A stretch of DNA of 57,742 bases, from contig NZ_KE384165.1 of the NCBI RefSeq assembly GCF_000424325.1, positions 22,518 to 80,259 on the forward strand, written 5' to 3'. This document shows positions 45,183-54,204 of this stretch, piece by piece. The stretch comes from [Clostridium] clostridioforme AGR2157. Lineage in GTDB: Bacteria > Bacillota > Clostridia > Lachnospirales > Lachnospiraceae. The translations under genes and the position numbers were made by a program. The notes under the pieces were generated by a model that was not told where the DNA came from, made no database searches, and worked only from the letters and a program-made list of their open reading frames with translations. Position 1 is the stretch's first letter. Each line of letters starts with the position of its first letter.

Positions 45183-46460
45183 TTAGAGCAGAAATTCACT
45201 GAGTACAAAGTTGCTTACATCCATTCCCCATTCGGTCAGGGATATCCAGACGCCCTCGCGCTTTAAGAGTCCGCCCGCAATGAGCCGCTCTATTACAGGG
45301 CCGTATATGCCTTCTATTTTGACTCCGAACATGGATACGAAGTCTATCTCTGATATGCCCTTTGTCATGCGAAGTCCCAGGAACATGAATTCCTCCATTT
45401 TGGCTTCCCTGGTCAGTTCCTCCACAGGGCCTCTGAGAAGGGAAAGGGCTGAGGAGCCGCCTTCTTCGGAAAAATCCAGGTGCAGATAGGCGTCCAAATC
45501 ACGCTCGTTGGAGAAACGTGTTCCGTTCATTGAGGAGGACGATCCCAGGCCCAGACCCAGATAGGGGACTTCCCTCCAGTAGCCTGTATTGTGCAGGCAC
45601 TCCCTGCCAGGCTTGGCGTAATTGGATATCTCGTAACGGCCGTATCCCTGTTCAGCCAGAAAGGTCCTGGTAAAATGATATATGCGGTTCTCTGTCTCCT
45701 CGTCCGGAAGGGCGGGATAAAGGGCCGCTCTTTTTCCGGGAACGGGAGCCTGCTCCGTATGGCGGCCGCCCCGCGGGTGCAGAAAGCAGACATCATCTGT
45801 TTTAAGTCCGTCCCCCTCATCTTCCCGCTTTTCATAACGGTCCCAAAAGGGTGTCCCCTCCTCCACAATAAGGCTGTATGCGGATATGTGCTCCGGTTTC
45901 AGCATGGTCACCTTCTTAAGGGTGTTCTTCCAGCTCTCCAGTGTCTGGCCCGGAATGCTGCTCATCAGGTCCACATTCACGTTGGTGAACCCGGCCATGC
46001 GGGCGCACTGGTAGCTCTTCAGGAATTCCTCAAAGGTATGGATTCTCCCCAGGTCCTTAAGTTCCTGGTTGTCCGCGGACTGAAGGCCAATGCTCAGCCG
46101 GTTGATTCCTGCCGCACGGTAGATGTGAAGCTTGTTCTGAAGCAGCGTGCCGGGATTGACCTCAATGGTAATTTCGGCGTCTCCCGCTATGTCAAAATTC
46201 CTGTTCAGAGCCTGCATGATGTCCCTGATAAGACATGGTTCCATAACAGAAGGAGTGCCTCCTCCTATGAACACGGTCTTGACCTGGTATTCACGGCAGC
46301 AGGCACCCTGGACTTCTATTTCCCTGATTAGTTGTTCGGTATAAGCCTCATGGACAGACGCCAGCGCCCTGAAGGACAGGAAATCGCAGTAAAGACATTT
46401 CCTGGCGCAAAAGGGCACATGGACATACAGCTCCAAGGGCTTCCTCTGTAAGCTTGCCAT
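45183..46460 (-). CDS. hemW: Radical SAM heme chaperone/coproporphyrinogen-like protein HemW
   Basis: HemN-family radical SAM protein of 425 residues. The opening LELYVHVPFCARKCLYCDF gives the CX3CX2C cluster motif with the HemW start. Also seen are FIGGGTPSVM, GINRLSIGLQSADNQELKDL, GRYEISNYAKPGRECLHN and YLGLGLGSSSSMNG. Between EGTPFWDRYEKR and LPDEETE there is an insertion of some 30-40 residues with VCFLHPRGGRHTEQAP that most relatives lack. It is next to lepA, a common neighbour. Confidence 0.93.
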   Translation of the reverse strand: MASLQRKPLELYVHVPFCARKCLYCDFLSFRALASVHEAYTEQLIREIEVQGACCREYQVKTVFIGGGTPSVMEPCLIRDIMQALNRNFDIAGDAEITIEVNPGTLLQNKLHIYRAAGINRLSIGLQSADNQELKDLGRIHTFEEFLKSYQCARMAGFTNVNVDLMSSIPGQTLESWKNTLKKVTMLKPEHISAYSLIVEEGTPFWDRYEKREDEGDGLKTDDVCFLHPRGGRHTEQAPVPGKRAALYPALPDEETENRIYHFTRTFLAEQGYGRYEISNYAKPGRECLHNTGYWREVPYLGLGLGSSSSMNGTRFSNERDLDAYLHLDFSEEGGSSALSLLRGPVEELTREAKMEEFMFLGLRMTKGISEIDFVSMFGVKIEGIYGPVIERLIAGGLLKREGVWISLTEWGMDVSNFVLSEFLL

Positions 46461-46481
46461 GTTATGATTTATCCCACCTAT

Positions 46482-48296
46482 TTATTCGTCATCCAGCTTC
46501 AGCACACTCATGAATGCCTTCTGCGGAATCTCTACATTTCCAATCTGGCGCATGCGCTTTTTGCCTTCCTTCTGCTTCTCCAGCAGCTTTCTCTTTCGGC
46601 TGATATCGCCGCCGTAGCACTTGGCCAGCACGTCCTTGCGGACAGCCTTCACTGTCTCCCTGGCAATGATCTTGCCTCCGATGGCTGCCTGGATCGGTAT
46701 CTCAAACAGATGTCTGGGAATCTCATCCTTCAGCTTCTCGCACATCTTTCTGCCCCGTTCATAGGCGGAATCCGCATGTACGATGAAGGAAAGGGCGTCC
46801 ACCTCCTCACGGTTCACTAGGATATCCAGCTTCACCAGGCTGGAACGCTCATATCCCTTGAGCTCGTAGTCAAAGGAAGCGTATCCCCTGGAACGGGACT
46901 TAAGGGCATCGAAGAAATCATAGATGATTTCATTTAAGGGCAGCTCGTATTTCAGAAGGGCGCGGGTGGTCTCGATGTATTCCATGCCCAGGTAATTGCC
47001 CCTGCGCTCCTGGCAGAGCGTCATAATTGAACCTACAAATTCCGTGGTCACCATAATTTCCGCACTGACGATTGGCTCCTCCATGTACTCGATTTCCGTA
47101 GGATCAGGAAGGTTGGACGGATTAGTCAGCTCCATCATCTCGCCCGTGGTTTTGTGCACCCTGTATACAACGCCCGGGGCCGTTGTCACCAGGTCCAGGT
47201 TGTACTCGCGCTCCAGACGCTCTTCTATGATTTCCAGGTGCAGAAGCCCCAGGAAACCGCAGCGGAATCCAAAGCCCAGGGCAATGGATGTCTCCGGCTC
47301 GTAGAACAGGGAGGCGTCGTTGAGCTGAAGCTTTTCCAGCGCATCCCTTAAGTCATTGTACTTGGCTCCGTCCGCCGGATAGAGGCCGCAGTATACCATG
47401 GGCGTGACCTTCTTGTAACCTGGAAGGGGTGAGGCGCAGGGGTTGTCCCTGGACGTCACCGTATCGCCCACGCGTGTATCCCGTACATTCTTGATACTGG
47501 CAGTGATATAGCCTACCATGCCGGCGCTCAGCTCTTCACAGGGAATGAACTGGCCTGCGCCGAAATAACCCACCTCCACCACATCCTCCTCGGAGCCGGT
47601 GGCCATCATGCGGATGGGGGTTCCCCTTCTCACGGTTCCCTCCATGATGCGGCAGAATATGATGACTCCCTTGTAGGAATCGTAGGTGGAGTCAAAGATA
47701 AGGGCCTTTAAAGGGGCCTCGGGGTCACCTTTTGGGGCTGGTATCTTGTGGACTATGGCTTCCAGCACTTCTTCTATATTTACGCCAGTCTTTGCTGAAA
47801 TGTGGGGGGCGTCGCTGGCATCCAGGCCGATGACATCCTCGATTTCCGCTGCCACCCGCTCCGGCTCCGCGCTGGGAAGGTCGATTTTATTGATAACCGG
47901 AAACACATCCAGGTCATGGTCCAGGGCCAGGTATACGTTGGCCAGGGTCTGGGCCTCGATTCCCTGGGAGGCATCCACCACCAGTATGGCGCCGTCGCAG
48001 GCAGCCAGGCTTCGGGATACCTCGTAGTTAAAATCCACGTGTCCCGGGGTGTCTATCAGATTGAAAATGTACTCATTTCCATCCTGGGCCTTATATACGG
48101 TACGGACTGCCTGGGACTTGATGGTGATTCCCCTCTCCCGCTCCAGGTCCATATTATCCAGTACCTGCTCCTGCATCTCACGGCTGGTGAGAAGCCCTGT
48201 TTTCTCAATAATACGGTCAGCCAGGGTGGACTTGCCGTGGTCAATGTGTGCTATGATGCAAAAATTGCGAATTTTACTCTGGTCAACTGTTGGCAT
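46482..48296 (-). CDS. lepA: Elongation factor 4 (LepA)
   Basis: Ribosome-dependent GTPase of 604 residues that helps remobilise stalled ribosomes. G1 is [18 protein letters not shown]3 [14 protein letters not shown]4 NKIDLP. The C-terminal domain is present through to [19 protein letters not shown]-type basic residues. ATG at 48296 with GAGGA. Confidence 0.97.
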   Translation of the reverse strand: MPTVDQSKIRNFCIIAHIDHGKSTLADRIIEKTGLLTSREMQEQVLDNMDLERERGITIKSQAVRTVYKAQDGNEYIFNLIDTPGHVDFNYEVSRSLAACDGAILVVDASQGIEAQTLANVYLALDHDLDVFPVINKIDLPSAEPERVAAEIEDVIGLDASDAPHISAKTGVNIEEVLEAIVHKIPAPKGDPEAPLKALIFDSTYDSYKGVIIFCRIMEGTVRRGTPIRMMATGSEEDVVEVGYFGAGQFIPCEELSAGMVGYITASIKNVRDTRVGDTVTSRDNPCASPLPGYKKVTPMVYCGLYPADGAKYNDLRDALEKLQLNDASLFYEPETSIALGFGFRCGFLGLLHLEIIEERLEREYNLDLVTTAPGVVYRVHKTTGEMMELTNPSNLPDPTEIEYMEEPIVSAEIMVTTEFVGSIMTLCQERRGNYLGMEYIETTRALLKYELPLNEIIYDFFDALKSRSRGYASFDYELKGYERSSLVKLDILVNREEVDALSFIVHADSAYERGRKMCEKLKDEIPRHLFEIPIQAAIGGKIIARETVKAVRKDVLAKCYGGDISRKRKLLEKQKEGKKRMRQIGNVEIPQKAFMSVLKLDDE

Positions 48297-48369
48297 GCTT
48301 TATCCTCTTTCTGTGGTATTTCTTCACCGGAAGCTTGCGTGCATCCATATGGAAAACGCTTCCGTTCGC

Positions 48370-49770
48370 TTACTGAATTATACTATCTTTTCTATTTCCT
48401 TGCAACACCATATCCAGAAGTTCTGACAGGGGCTCCATGGCGTTTAAAGCCTCCTCATACGTGTTTGTCTGGGCTCCCACCTCGATCAGGCTGGACTTGG
48501 GACGCAGGTGTTCATTGTACCGAAGGCCCTTAAGGTATATCTTGCGGGTAAAGCCGGGATAATAGGCGGCGGCTCCCAGCTGCATCTGGAGGCTGAATGC
48601 CAGGTTATCCTCCCGGTATGGATTCTGCAGGTACTCAATAGGACCCTCCGGCGTCTGGCTCAGTCCGTTGAAAAACATAATCTGCGCCGTGTCCCTGCCA
48701 TCCACCTGGGTGACCAGATGCAGGTTTTCCCCCACCCCGTCCCTGTGGATATCCAGCACCACCTCGATGGAGGGATTCTGCTGCAGTATGTTCGTAATTC
48801 CTTCCAGAGCGTAATTATAGGCCTTGCTCCGGTCCAGCTGGCCGTTTTTCAAGTCATAAACCGATTTGTCGTGGTATACATTGTAACCCTTGGCCTCCAG
48901 AAGCCGGGTCAGGTAGTCCCCCACGCCCACCACGGTCTGTCCCGGGCCGGAATCCTTATAGGCCTCCTGGGAATGGGTGTGGTAAATAAGTATCTGTGGC
49001 TTGGAGTCATCCCCCTTCATGGTCATGTCACGGCTCAGCAGGTCCTTGGCATTCATCAGGTCACGGCCCGCCGTGGTGGAGGTATGGACACTGTAAAAAT
49101 GTTTTATGAGGAAATCGTAATCCATCAGCTGTTCCAATACATATGTATTGCCGGTAATGGGGCGCTCCAGTGTACCCGTTATGGTCTCCAGGGACTGGTT
49201 TGCCCCCTGTAATCCGGATGTTCCCATACTTCCCGCTCCGGCTGCCAGGTCCTGGCCCTGGGTACTGTCTGCTCCGGCAGCGCCCGCATCGGCAGTTCCC
49301 CCGCCCTGGACATTTCCCCCGCCCTGGATATTTCCCCTGTCCTGGGCAGTTCCTCCTGCGCCAGCTCCAGCGCCTGCTTCTCCTGAGGCCAGGATTCCTG
49401 GTTCCTCCGGAGTCTGCTGGCCGGATTCTTCATTGCCATACCAGGCAAGATACTGGTGTTCTTCATAAAATGTTTTTACCGCATTGTATTTGCGGTAAGC
49501 AGGATCCGGGTCATTGACGCCTGCATTGCCTCCCCAGTCATCCGGCCATGGGCCTGACACCACGGCAATATTTGCCGGATGGGCCTGGTTCCATATGGCT
49601 TCCACCAGCCATTGTCCACCTGCGCATATCATATCTCTGCAATCATTCTTTGTTATGCTTCCCGCGGCCCGGCTGATAAACCGGCCCCACAGGAGCATAA
49701 GCAGTATAAGGACCGTGCCGGCCAGAAACCGGCGCACGAGCCGGTCCACGCCTCCACGTCTTATTCTCAT
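48370..49770 (-). CDS. spoIIP: Stage II sporulation protein P
   Basis: Peptidoglycan amidase/endopeptidase needed for engulfment. About 466 residues: one N-terminal membrane segment (LAGTVLILLMLLWGRFI), a Gly/Ala/Gln-rich linker, then the SpoIIP domain with PQILIYHTHSQEAYKDSG, VVLDIHRDGVGEN and IEVGAQTNTYEEAL, which carry the catalytic zinc residues. The ATG at 49770 fits AGGTGA better than the ATG at 49782. It is next to gpr, the usual order. Confidence 0.94.
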   Translation of the reverse strand: MRIRRGGVDRLVRRFLAGTVLILLMLLWGRFISRAAGSITKNDCRDMICAGGQWLVEAIWNQAHPANIAVVSGPWPDDWGGNAGVNDPDPAYRKYNAVKTFYEEHQYLAWYGNEESGQQTPEEPGILASGEAGAGAGAGGTAQDRGNIQGGGNVQGGGTADAGAAGADSTQGQDLAAGAGSMGTSGLQGANQSLETITGTLERPITGNTYVLEQLMDYDFLIKHFYSVHTSTTAGRDLMNAKDLLSRDMTMKGDDSKPQILIYHTHSQEAYKDSGPGQTVVGVGDYLTRLLEAKGYNVYHDKSVYDLKNGQLDRSKAYNYALEGITNILQQNPSIEVVLDIHRDGVGENLHLVTQVDGRDTAQIMFFNGLSQTPEGPIEYLQNPYREDNLAFSLQMQLGAAAYYPGFTRKIYLKGLRYNEHLRPKSSLIEVGAQTNTYEEALNAMEPLSELLDMVLQGNRKDSIIQ

Positions 49771-49843
49771 CAATTCATTCACCTGTCATCATACTATTAT
49801 TATGATATGCAGGAACGCAAAGGATATTGCTTGTTTCGTAACC

Positions 49844-50854
49844 TTACGGAAAAACAGCCTGATGGATGCCCTCGGATATGGTGAAGCTTAACTGCTTCAC
49901 GGACTGGTCAATATCCGGAGGAGTGACGTAAAGAGGACCGAATTCCGGCTCCAACAGCTCCCGTATGAGCTGATACTGCCCGTCCGGGTCCATTTCCTCG
50001 ATCCAGCTCCCGGTTCCCCTGGTGCTCTCATTTTCCGCCAGCACTCCCACAAGGGCGGAGACGGTATCATGGACAATGGCTGCCGCCCCCACTACAGTGG
50101 GGACCCCAATGGCCATCACCGGCACTCCCAGGCTTTCCTTCGTCAGGCTGTGGCGGTGATTTCCAACCCCGGAGCCCGGATGGATTCCCGTATCCGTAAG
50201 CTGGATAGTTGTCCCCAGACGCCGCACGCTCCTGGCCGCCAGGGCGTCAATGGCAATAATCAGGTCAGGATGGGTTTCATGTATGATTCCCTTTAAAATC
50301 TCTGCCGTCTCCATGCCGGTCTGTGCCATGACTCCGGGCGCTATGCCGCTGATGGCGGGAAGCTTCCTGTCCTTCAGGAAGGTGTTTCCATACTGTCCGT
50401 CCAGATGCCTTGTTACCTGCAGGTTATCCAGCACCCTGGGGCCCAGGGAATCCGGGGTGACGGAGTCATTTCCCAGTCCTACCACCAGGACCGAGGGCAA
50501 ATCCTCCTCCCTGTACCCAATCATCTCTGCCATAAGCCTGCGTATCTGGCGGGCCAGTTCTTCCGATATCTCACTGTGGTAATCCTCGTCCGCCTTGGAC
50601 AGCCGGTCTGCCTCCAGGGTCAGGTAGGTCCCTCTGGGCTTTCCCATTGACTTGGCTCCCTGTTCATTCAGTATCTTTACCTCTGTCAGTTTAAGGCCGC
50701 TCTTTTGGTGATGCCATTCCTTGAGCCGGACTCCGGATACGTCTCCGCCTTCTCCCATGGAACTCTCACGCTGTTCCAGCGCCAGGTCCGTCCTTACCTG
50801 GAAGGTACCGGACGTGGCCTCATTGACAGCGTTTACAGCTTCATTGTCCTCCAT
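49844..50854 (-). CDS. gpr: Germination protease GPR
   Basis: Protease that degrades small acid-soluble spore proteins at germination, about 336 residues. It starts with a short propeptide ending near VRTDLALEQRE, followed by VLVVGLGNDSVTPDSLGPRV, ISGIAPGVMAQTGMETAEIL and LIIAIDALAARSVRRL. The ATG at 50854 has AGGTGG at 6 bases; an upstream GTG is less likely. Confidence 0.95.
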   Translation of the reverse strand: MEDNEAVNAVNEATSGTFQVRTDLALEQRESSMGEGGDVSGVRLKEWHHQKSGLKLTEVKILNEQGAKSMGKPRGTYLTLEADRLSKADEDYHSEISEELARQIRRLMAEMIGYREEDLPSVLVVGLGNDSVTPDSLGPRVLDNLQVTRHLDGQYGNTFLKDRKLPAISGIAPGVMAQTGMETAEILKGIIHETHPDLIIAIDALAARSVRRLGTTIQLTDTGIHPGSGVGNHRHSLTKESLGVPVMAIGVPTVVGAAAIVHDTVSALVGVLAENESTRGTGSWIEEMDPDGQYQLIRELLEPEFGPLYVTPPDIDQSVKQLSFTISEGIHQAVFP

Positions 50855-50934
50855 ATTCATCCACCTCACATATCATTCTTCCATCAGTTTCTGCGATTAT
50901 GGCCGGAAATATTCAAAAATTCGCCAAATATGAC

Positions 50935-50963
50935 TTGACATTCCGGGTCAGATTAGCTAGAAT
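50935..50963 (+). promoter_or_regulatory. Promoter of rpsT
   Basis: TTGACA (50935-50940) and TAGAAT (50958-50963) with a 17-bp spacer, about 90 bases before the rpsT start. Confidence 0.72.
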
Positions 50964-51051
50964 ACAATAGTATGTTTACATTGAACTGTCCGTGTCCAGG
51001 CTTTGATGGAAAACACAAAGATTATAATATGAAGAACGGAGGTGTATTTCA

Positions 51052-51315
51052 TTGGCTAACATTAAATCTGCAAAGAAGAGAATCTTAGTAAACGAGACTA
51101 AGGCTGCAAGAAACAAGGCGATCAGATCCAAGGTTAAAACTGCAATCAAGAAGGTTGACGCTGCTGTTGCTGCTGGGGACAAGGCTGCTGCCCAGGCTGC
51201 ACTGCTGGCTGCTACCACTGAGATTGACAAGGCTGCTACCAAGGGAGTATATCACAAGAATAATGCTTCCCGCAAGGTATCCCGCTTATCCAAGGCTGTT
51301 AATTCCATCGCTTAA
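51052..51315 (+). CDS. rpsT: 30S ribosomal protein S20
   Basis: S20 of 87 residues: ANIKSAKKRILVNETKAARN and YHKNNASRKVSRLSKAVNSI. It starts with TTG, preceded by GGAGGTG at 7 bases; a weak start codon may keep the level down, as in the rpsT genes of other bacteria that use TTG. It lies divergent from gpr. Confidence 0.96.
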   Translation: MANIKSAKKRILVNETKAARNKAIRSKVKTAIKKVDAAVAAGDKAAAQAALLAATTEIDKAATKGVYHKNNASRKVSRLSKAVNSIA

Positions 51316-51356
51316 TTTATAGAGATATTCATTGTTAAGGAATTTCAGACACTCTT

Positions 51357-51388
51357 CCTTCCGGACCAACCCACCGGGAGGTTTTTTT
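51357..51388 (+). terminator. Terminator of rpsT
   Basis: CCTTCCGG (51357-51364) and CCGGGAGG (51374-51381) pair, with one G-U, followed by seven T. Confidence 0.75.
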
Positions 51389-51471
51389 CTCTGAATGTTT
51401 ATTCTGAATCCCCATTTCATATGATGCATAAAATTACGATTCCGGCCCATACTATCATCGAGGTGATAGAT

Positions 51472-51621
51472 ATGGCATCCTACGTTTCCCCGAAAATTCG
51501 GGACAAATTCGAAACCCTTTCCGTTGACCTGAAAAACTGCATCCTGGAACGCAATGTGCACCTGGAAACATTGCAGGACCTGATTAAGGTTCTGGATGAA
51601 ATCGTGAAAGAGGGAAGTTAA
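51472..51621 (+). CDS. Small protein of 49 residues, unrecognised
   Basis: The ATG at 51472 follows GAGGTG at 6 bases and opens MASYVSPKIRDKFETLSVDL, then an amphipathic helix-rich end, ILERNVHLETLQDLIKVLDE. The frame runs 17 codons further upstream without a site. It resembles small Spo0E-like or helical regulator peptides only in size. The next small ORF follows after 23 bases. Confidence 0.55.
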   Translation: MASYVSPKIRDKFETLSVDLKNCILERNVHLETLQDLIKVLDEIVKEGS

Positions 51622-51644
51622 CAGCATCCAAAGGAGGCAGAATC

Positions 51645-51788
51645 ATGAATCATACCAAGAATCAGGATACAGCGGAAAACAGGGACTGTTCCAACGATAC
51701 GGACCATGTGAAGAAGGACAAGGGCGCTTATGCAGAGCCCCTGCCTGAGTCTTTCAGGCCGCGCCGTGACGGCCCTGGCGGAGAATAA
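51645..51788 (+). CDS. Small hydrophilic protein of 47 residues, unrecognised
   Basis: AAAGGAGG precedes the ATG at 51645 at a good distance. The product is very polar: MNHTKNQDTAENRDCSNDTD, then many Lys/Asp and an end with PESFRPRRDGPGGE. It has no hydrophobic core and would be disordered. It forms a pair with the ORF before it and is closed by a strong terminator. Many spore-formers have such small polar ORFs; its role is unknown. Confidence 0.55.
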   Translation: MNHTKNQDTAENRDCSNDTDHVKKDKGAYAEPLPESFRPRRDGPGGE

Positions 51789-51801
51789 GGCTTTAAAAGG
51801 G

Positions 51802-51851
51802 AAAATCCCAGACAGATAAGCGGTTGCCTGCTTTTTCTGCCTGGGATTTTT
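51802..51851 (+). terminator. Terminator of the two small ORFs
   Basis: AAAATCCCAG (51802-51811) pairs with CTGGGATTTT (51841-51850), and the plus strand continues with further T. It begins 14 bases after the stop at 51788. Confidence 0.82.
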
Positions 51852-51895
51852 CATTTTTCTTCCGGGTACCGGCTTTACATATTGTTACAAACCAA

Positions 51896-52090
51896 TCATT
51901 TCACGTACTTAATATAGGTCAGGGCTGCTTCCAGACATCCTTCCACCCCTGCCAGCCCGCTGTTAAGGCAGATATCATACGCAGCCATATCTCCCCACTG
52001 GGTGGTGGAATAATATTCATGGTATGCCTTGCGCCTCTTGTCCACTGCCAGGATGCCGGCCTTGGCCTCCTCTCTGGAGAGTCCGGGACC
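51896..52090 (-). pseudogene. Cytidylate kinase-like protein, C-terminal remnant
   Basis: About 64 codons in the minus frame read LSREEAKAGILAVDKRRKAY, then HEYYSTTQWGDMAAYDICLN and SGLAGVEGCLEAALTYIKYV. This is the C-terminal third of the cytidylate kinase-like family (AAA_26). No start or P-loop part is present; an in-frame stop precedes the fragment. It is the debris of a gene that stood between rpsT and the TIGR01440 gene. Confidence 0.75.
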
Positions 52091-52126
52091 ATTTTAATAT
52101 TCTATGATAGTAACCGGCTGCGGTCC

Positions 52127-52699
52127 TTACATATTCTCCTCGTCGTAGCGGGCCCTGATACCGCCGATAAACTTAGGTCTGGTCCTGGCGCATACCACAT
52201 GGGCGCTTCCTATCTCTTTTGTCTTAATCCGCACAGGGACTGCCACGTCCTTCATGTGCATGCCAATGAGGGTATCGCCTATATCAATTCCCGCATGGGC
52301 CTTGATGTGCTCCACTGCCACGGGATGTTCCAGGGTAGCATACGCAGCCGTGGCAAAAGAACCTCCGGCCTTTAGCTGGGGAACCACATTCACCGGTTCA
52401 TAGCCGTAAGCCTGAGCTGCCTCTGCCTCCAGAATCAGGGCACGGTTTAAATGTTCGCAGCACTGGGCAGCCAGATAGATTCCCTTTGGCTTTAGTGCCT
52501 GGTAAAGAGCCGTATACACAGCCATCCCTATCTCCGCGCTTGAGTGGGACCCAATCTTAAAGCTGTCTATCTCGCTGGACGAACAGCCTACCACCAGAAT
52601 CTGTCCCGGCTTCAGGCGGGCCACCTCCATAAGCTCCTCCAGCACCTGCCTGGCCTGAGCCCTTAAATCTTCCAGTTCAATTGTCTCCATCATATCCAT
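52127..52699 (-). CDS. TIGR01440-family (UPF0340/DUF436) protein
   Basis: Conserved Firmicutes protein of about 190 residues with no firm function. Signatures: ILVVGCSSSEIDSFKIGSHS, GIYLAAQCCEHLNRALILEA and ahagidIGDTLIGMHMKDVA-like (GIDIGDTLIGMHMKDVAVPV). Several ATG codons crowd the start; 52699 has a reasonable site. It is 20 bases after holA, probably co-transcribed. Confidence 0.88.
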   Translation of the reverse strand: MDMMETIELEDLRAQARQVLEELMEVARLKPGQILVVGCSSSEIDSFKIGSHSSAEIGMAVYTALYQALKPKGIYLAAQCCEHLNRALILEAEAAQAYGYEPVNVVPQLKAGGSFATAAYATLEHPVAVEHIKAHAGIDIGDTLIGMHMKDVAVPVRIKTKEIGSAHVVCARTRPKFIGGIRARYDEENM

Positions 52700-52719
52700 C
52701 GCCTTCATTCCTCTTATTT

Positions 52720-53700
52720 TTATTCATATTTGTTTGCTATGAGCAGTTCCACCGCCAGCCGGTCCTGCAGCTTACCGGTCTTAACGCCTTCCTCGGCATC
52801 CACACAGAGATTCACATAGGACAGGATCTGTTCCTTGGTAAATGTCTTGGCCTGCAGCATGATTTTTCCCACCACAAAGGGCTGAAGCTTGAGCCTGGAC
52901 GCTATGATGCTTTTATCCAACCCCTTTCCCATCAGGTCCTTGACCTGAAGGATTTGATTGAACTGCCTTGCTATCAGAAAAAGGATGCGCATGGGCGGTT
53001 CCTTCAGCGTCAGAAGATCCTCATAGAGATCCATGGCCTTGCGGGTCTGCCGTGCCGATATGGCTGTTATCATGTCAAATATCTTATTGGTTACCTGGGT
53101 GGTACAGATAGCCTCCACGTCCTCATCCGTGATTACCTCCCGGCCAAGAGTATAGCTTATAAGCTTTTCCAGCTCCGAGCTGATGTTCTCCATGTCATCC
53201 CCCGCCTTACTCAGGAAGAATTCCATGGTGCGGCCGGTAATCTTCTTACCGTTTTTAGACAGGATGCCTGCCGCCCATCTGGCAAGCTGGGCCGGTTCCT
53301 GATGGCCCAGTTCCGCAGCATAGCCGTATTTCTTCACTGCCTTATATAGTCTGCTCCTCTTGTCCACTTCCGATTCCACAAATACAAGACAGGTGGATTC
53401 GGGGATTCCTCCCATGTACTCAGTCAGCTCGTCCGCTCCTGGCCCGCCTTTAAAGAATCCGCTGTCCTCCATAAGTACAAGGCGCTTCTCCGCAAAAAAA
53501 GGCATGGTGTCCGCAAGGCCGATGATTTCGTTCACATTCATCCCTTTGCCTTCGAAATAATTATAATTCATGGTATCCCCGCCTGTAAGGGCTTCTCTCA
53601 GACGGCTCTTATAACTTTTCTTTAAGAAGGCCTCTTCACCGAACAGAAGGTATACAGGCTTAAATGTGCGGTCTTTTATATCCTGGTTTAATGTCTGCAT
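52720..53700 (-). CDS. holA: DNA polymerase III delta subunit
   Basis: Clamp-loader subunit that opens the sliding clamp; about 326 residues from the ATG at 53700. Segments: FKPVYLLFGEEAFLKKSYKS, LADTMPFFAEKRLVLMEDSG, LVFVESEVDKRSRLYKAVKK and ILFLIARQFNQILQVKDLM. Upstream the frame is open for 27 codons, but a promoter lies inside it. In related genomes comEC often lies upstream; here the accessory region begins instead. Confidence 0.93.
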   Translation of the reverse strand: MQTLNQDIKDRTFKPVYLLFGEEAFLKKSYKSRLREALTGGDTMNYNYFEGKGMNVNEIIGLADTMPFFAEKRLVLMEDSGFFKGGPGADELTEYMGGIPESTCLVFVESEVDKRSRLYKAVKKYGYAAELGHQEPAQLARWAAGILSKNGKKITGRTMEFFLSKAGDDMENISSELEKLISYTLGREVITDEDVEAICTTQVTNKIFDMITAISARQTRKAMDLYEDLLTLKEPPMRILFLIARQFNQILQVKDLMGKGLDKSIIASRLKLQPFVVGKIMLQAKTFTKEQILSYVNLCVDAEEGVKTGKLQDRLAVELLIANKYE

Positions 53701-53751
53701 GTAAAGGTCGTCCTTCCATATCCCGTCAATTGGCTGATGTTTTCCAGTTTC

Positions 53752-53781
53752 AGTATAACACAGGGCCAGGTGATTTGTCAC
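53752..53781 (-). promoter_or_regulatory. Promoter of holA
   Basis: GTGACA (53776-53781) and TATACT (53752-53757) on the minus strand with an 18-bp spacer. It starts a transcript about 60 bases before the chosen holA ATG. Confidence 0.5.
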
Positions 53782-54147
53782 TAGAGCATGTTTGAAAAGT
53801 GCTGCTTAAGGTACAAAGTTTCCTTGTTCATCTCCTGGATTTATAGTAGACTGAAGTCATGGAACATATATATGTAAGGAATTTTGTTCATGCCAAAAAA
53901 CGGGAGGCAAAAGGAAACTATGGGAGAAGAAAACTTAAAACTGAAAAGGACATCTTGAAAAGTCCCGAAAAAGCCTGTGAAATCAATGGTTTCATGGTAG
54001 AGAAAGGCGCTTACTACACCACTACTACACCATTTTTGAAAGAGCCTTGATTGACAAAAAATATTTGTTGAAGCGATTCTGCACTTCAAAATAAGGAAGT
54101 TGCATAAGGTATTTTTGGTTGGTGAATTATAAATTAGTAAATCATAT
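53782..54147. other. AT-rich stretch without a convincing gene at the core/accessory border
   Basis: Base composition falls sharply here. A 63-codon frame on the plus strand (53859-54050) and an 82-codon frame on the minus strand are open, but neither has a ribosome site or family resemblance. I see no clear att repeat or tRNA. Confidence 0.6.
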
Positions 54148-54176
54148 TTGACTAAAATTCAGCAATATGTTATAGT
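54148..54176 (+). promoter_or_regulatory. Promoter of the ATPase gene
   Basis: TTGACT (54148-54153) and TATAGT (54171-54176) with a 17-bp spacer, about 29 bases before the ATG. Confidence 0.65.
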
Positions 54177-54204
54177 TTAGAGAAAGTAAAATGGAGGTAG
54201 GCGT

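Noticed and set aside
53859-54050. 63-codon plus-strand frame at the start of the accessory region
   Set aside because: No ribosome site, no family likeness and strongly biased Lys/Thr content; noted as gene-free.
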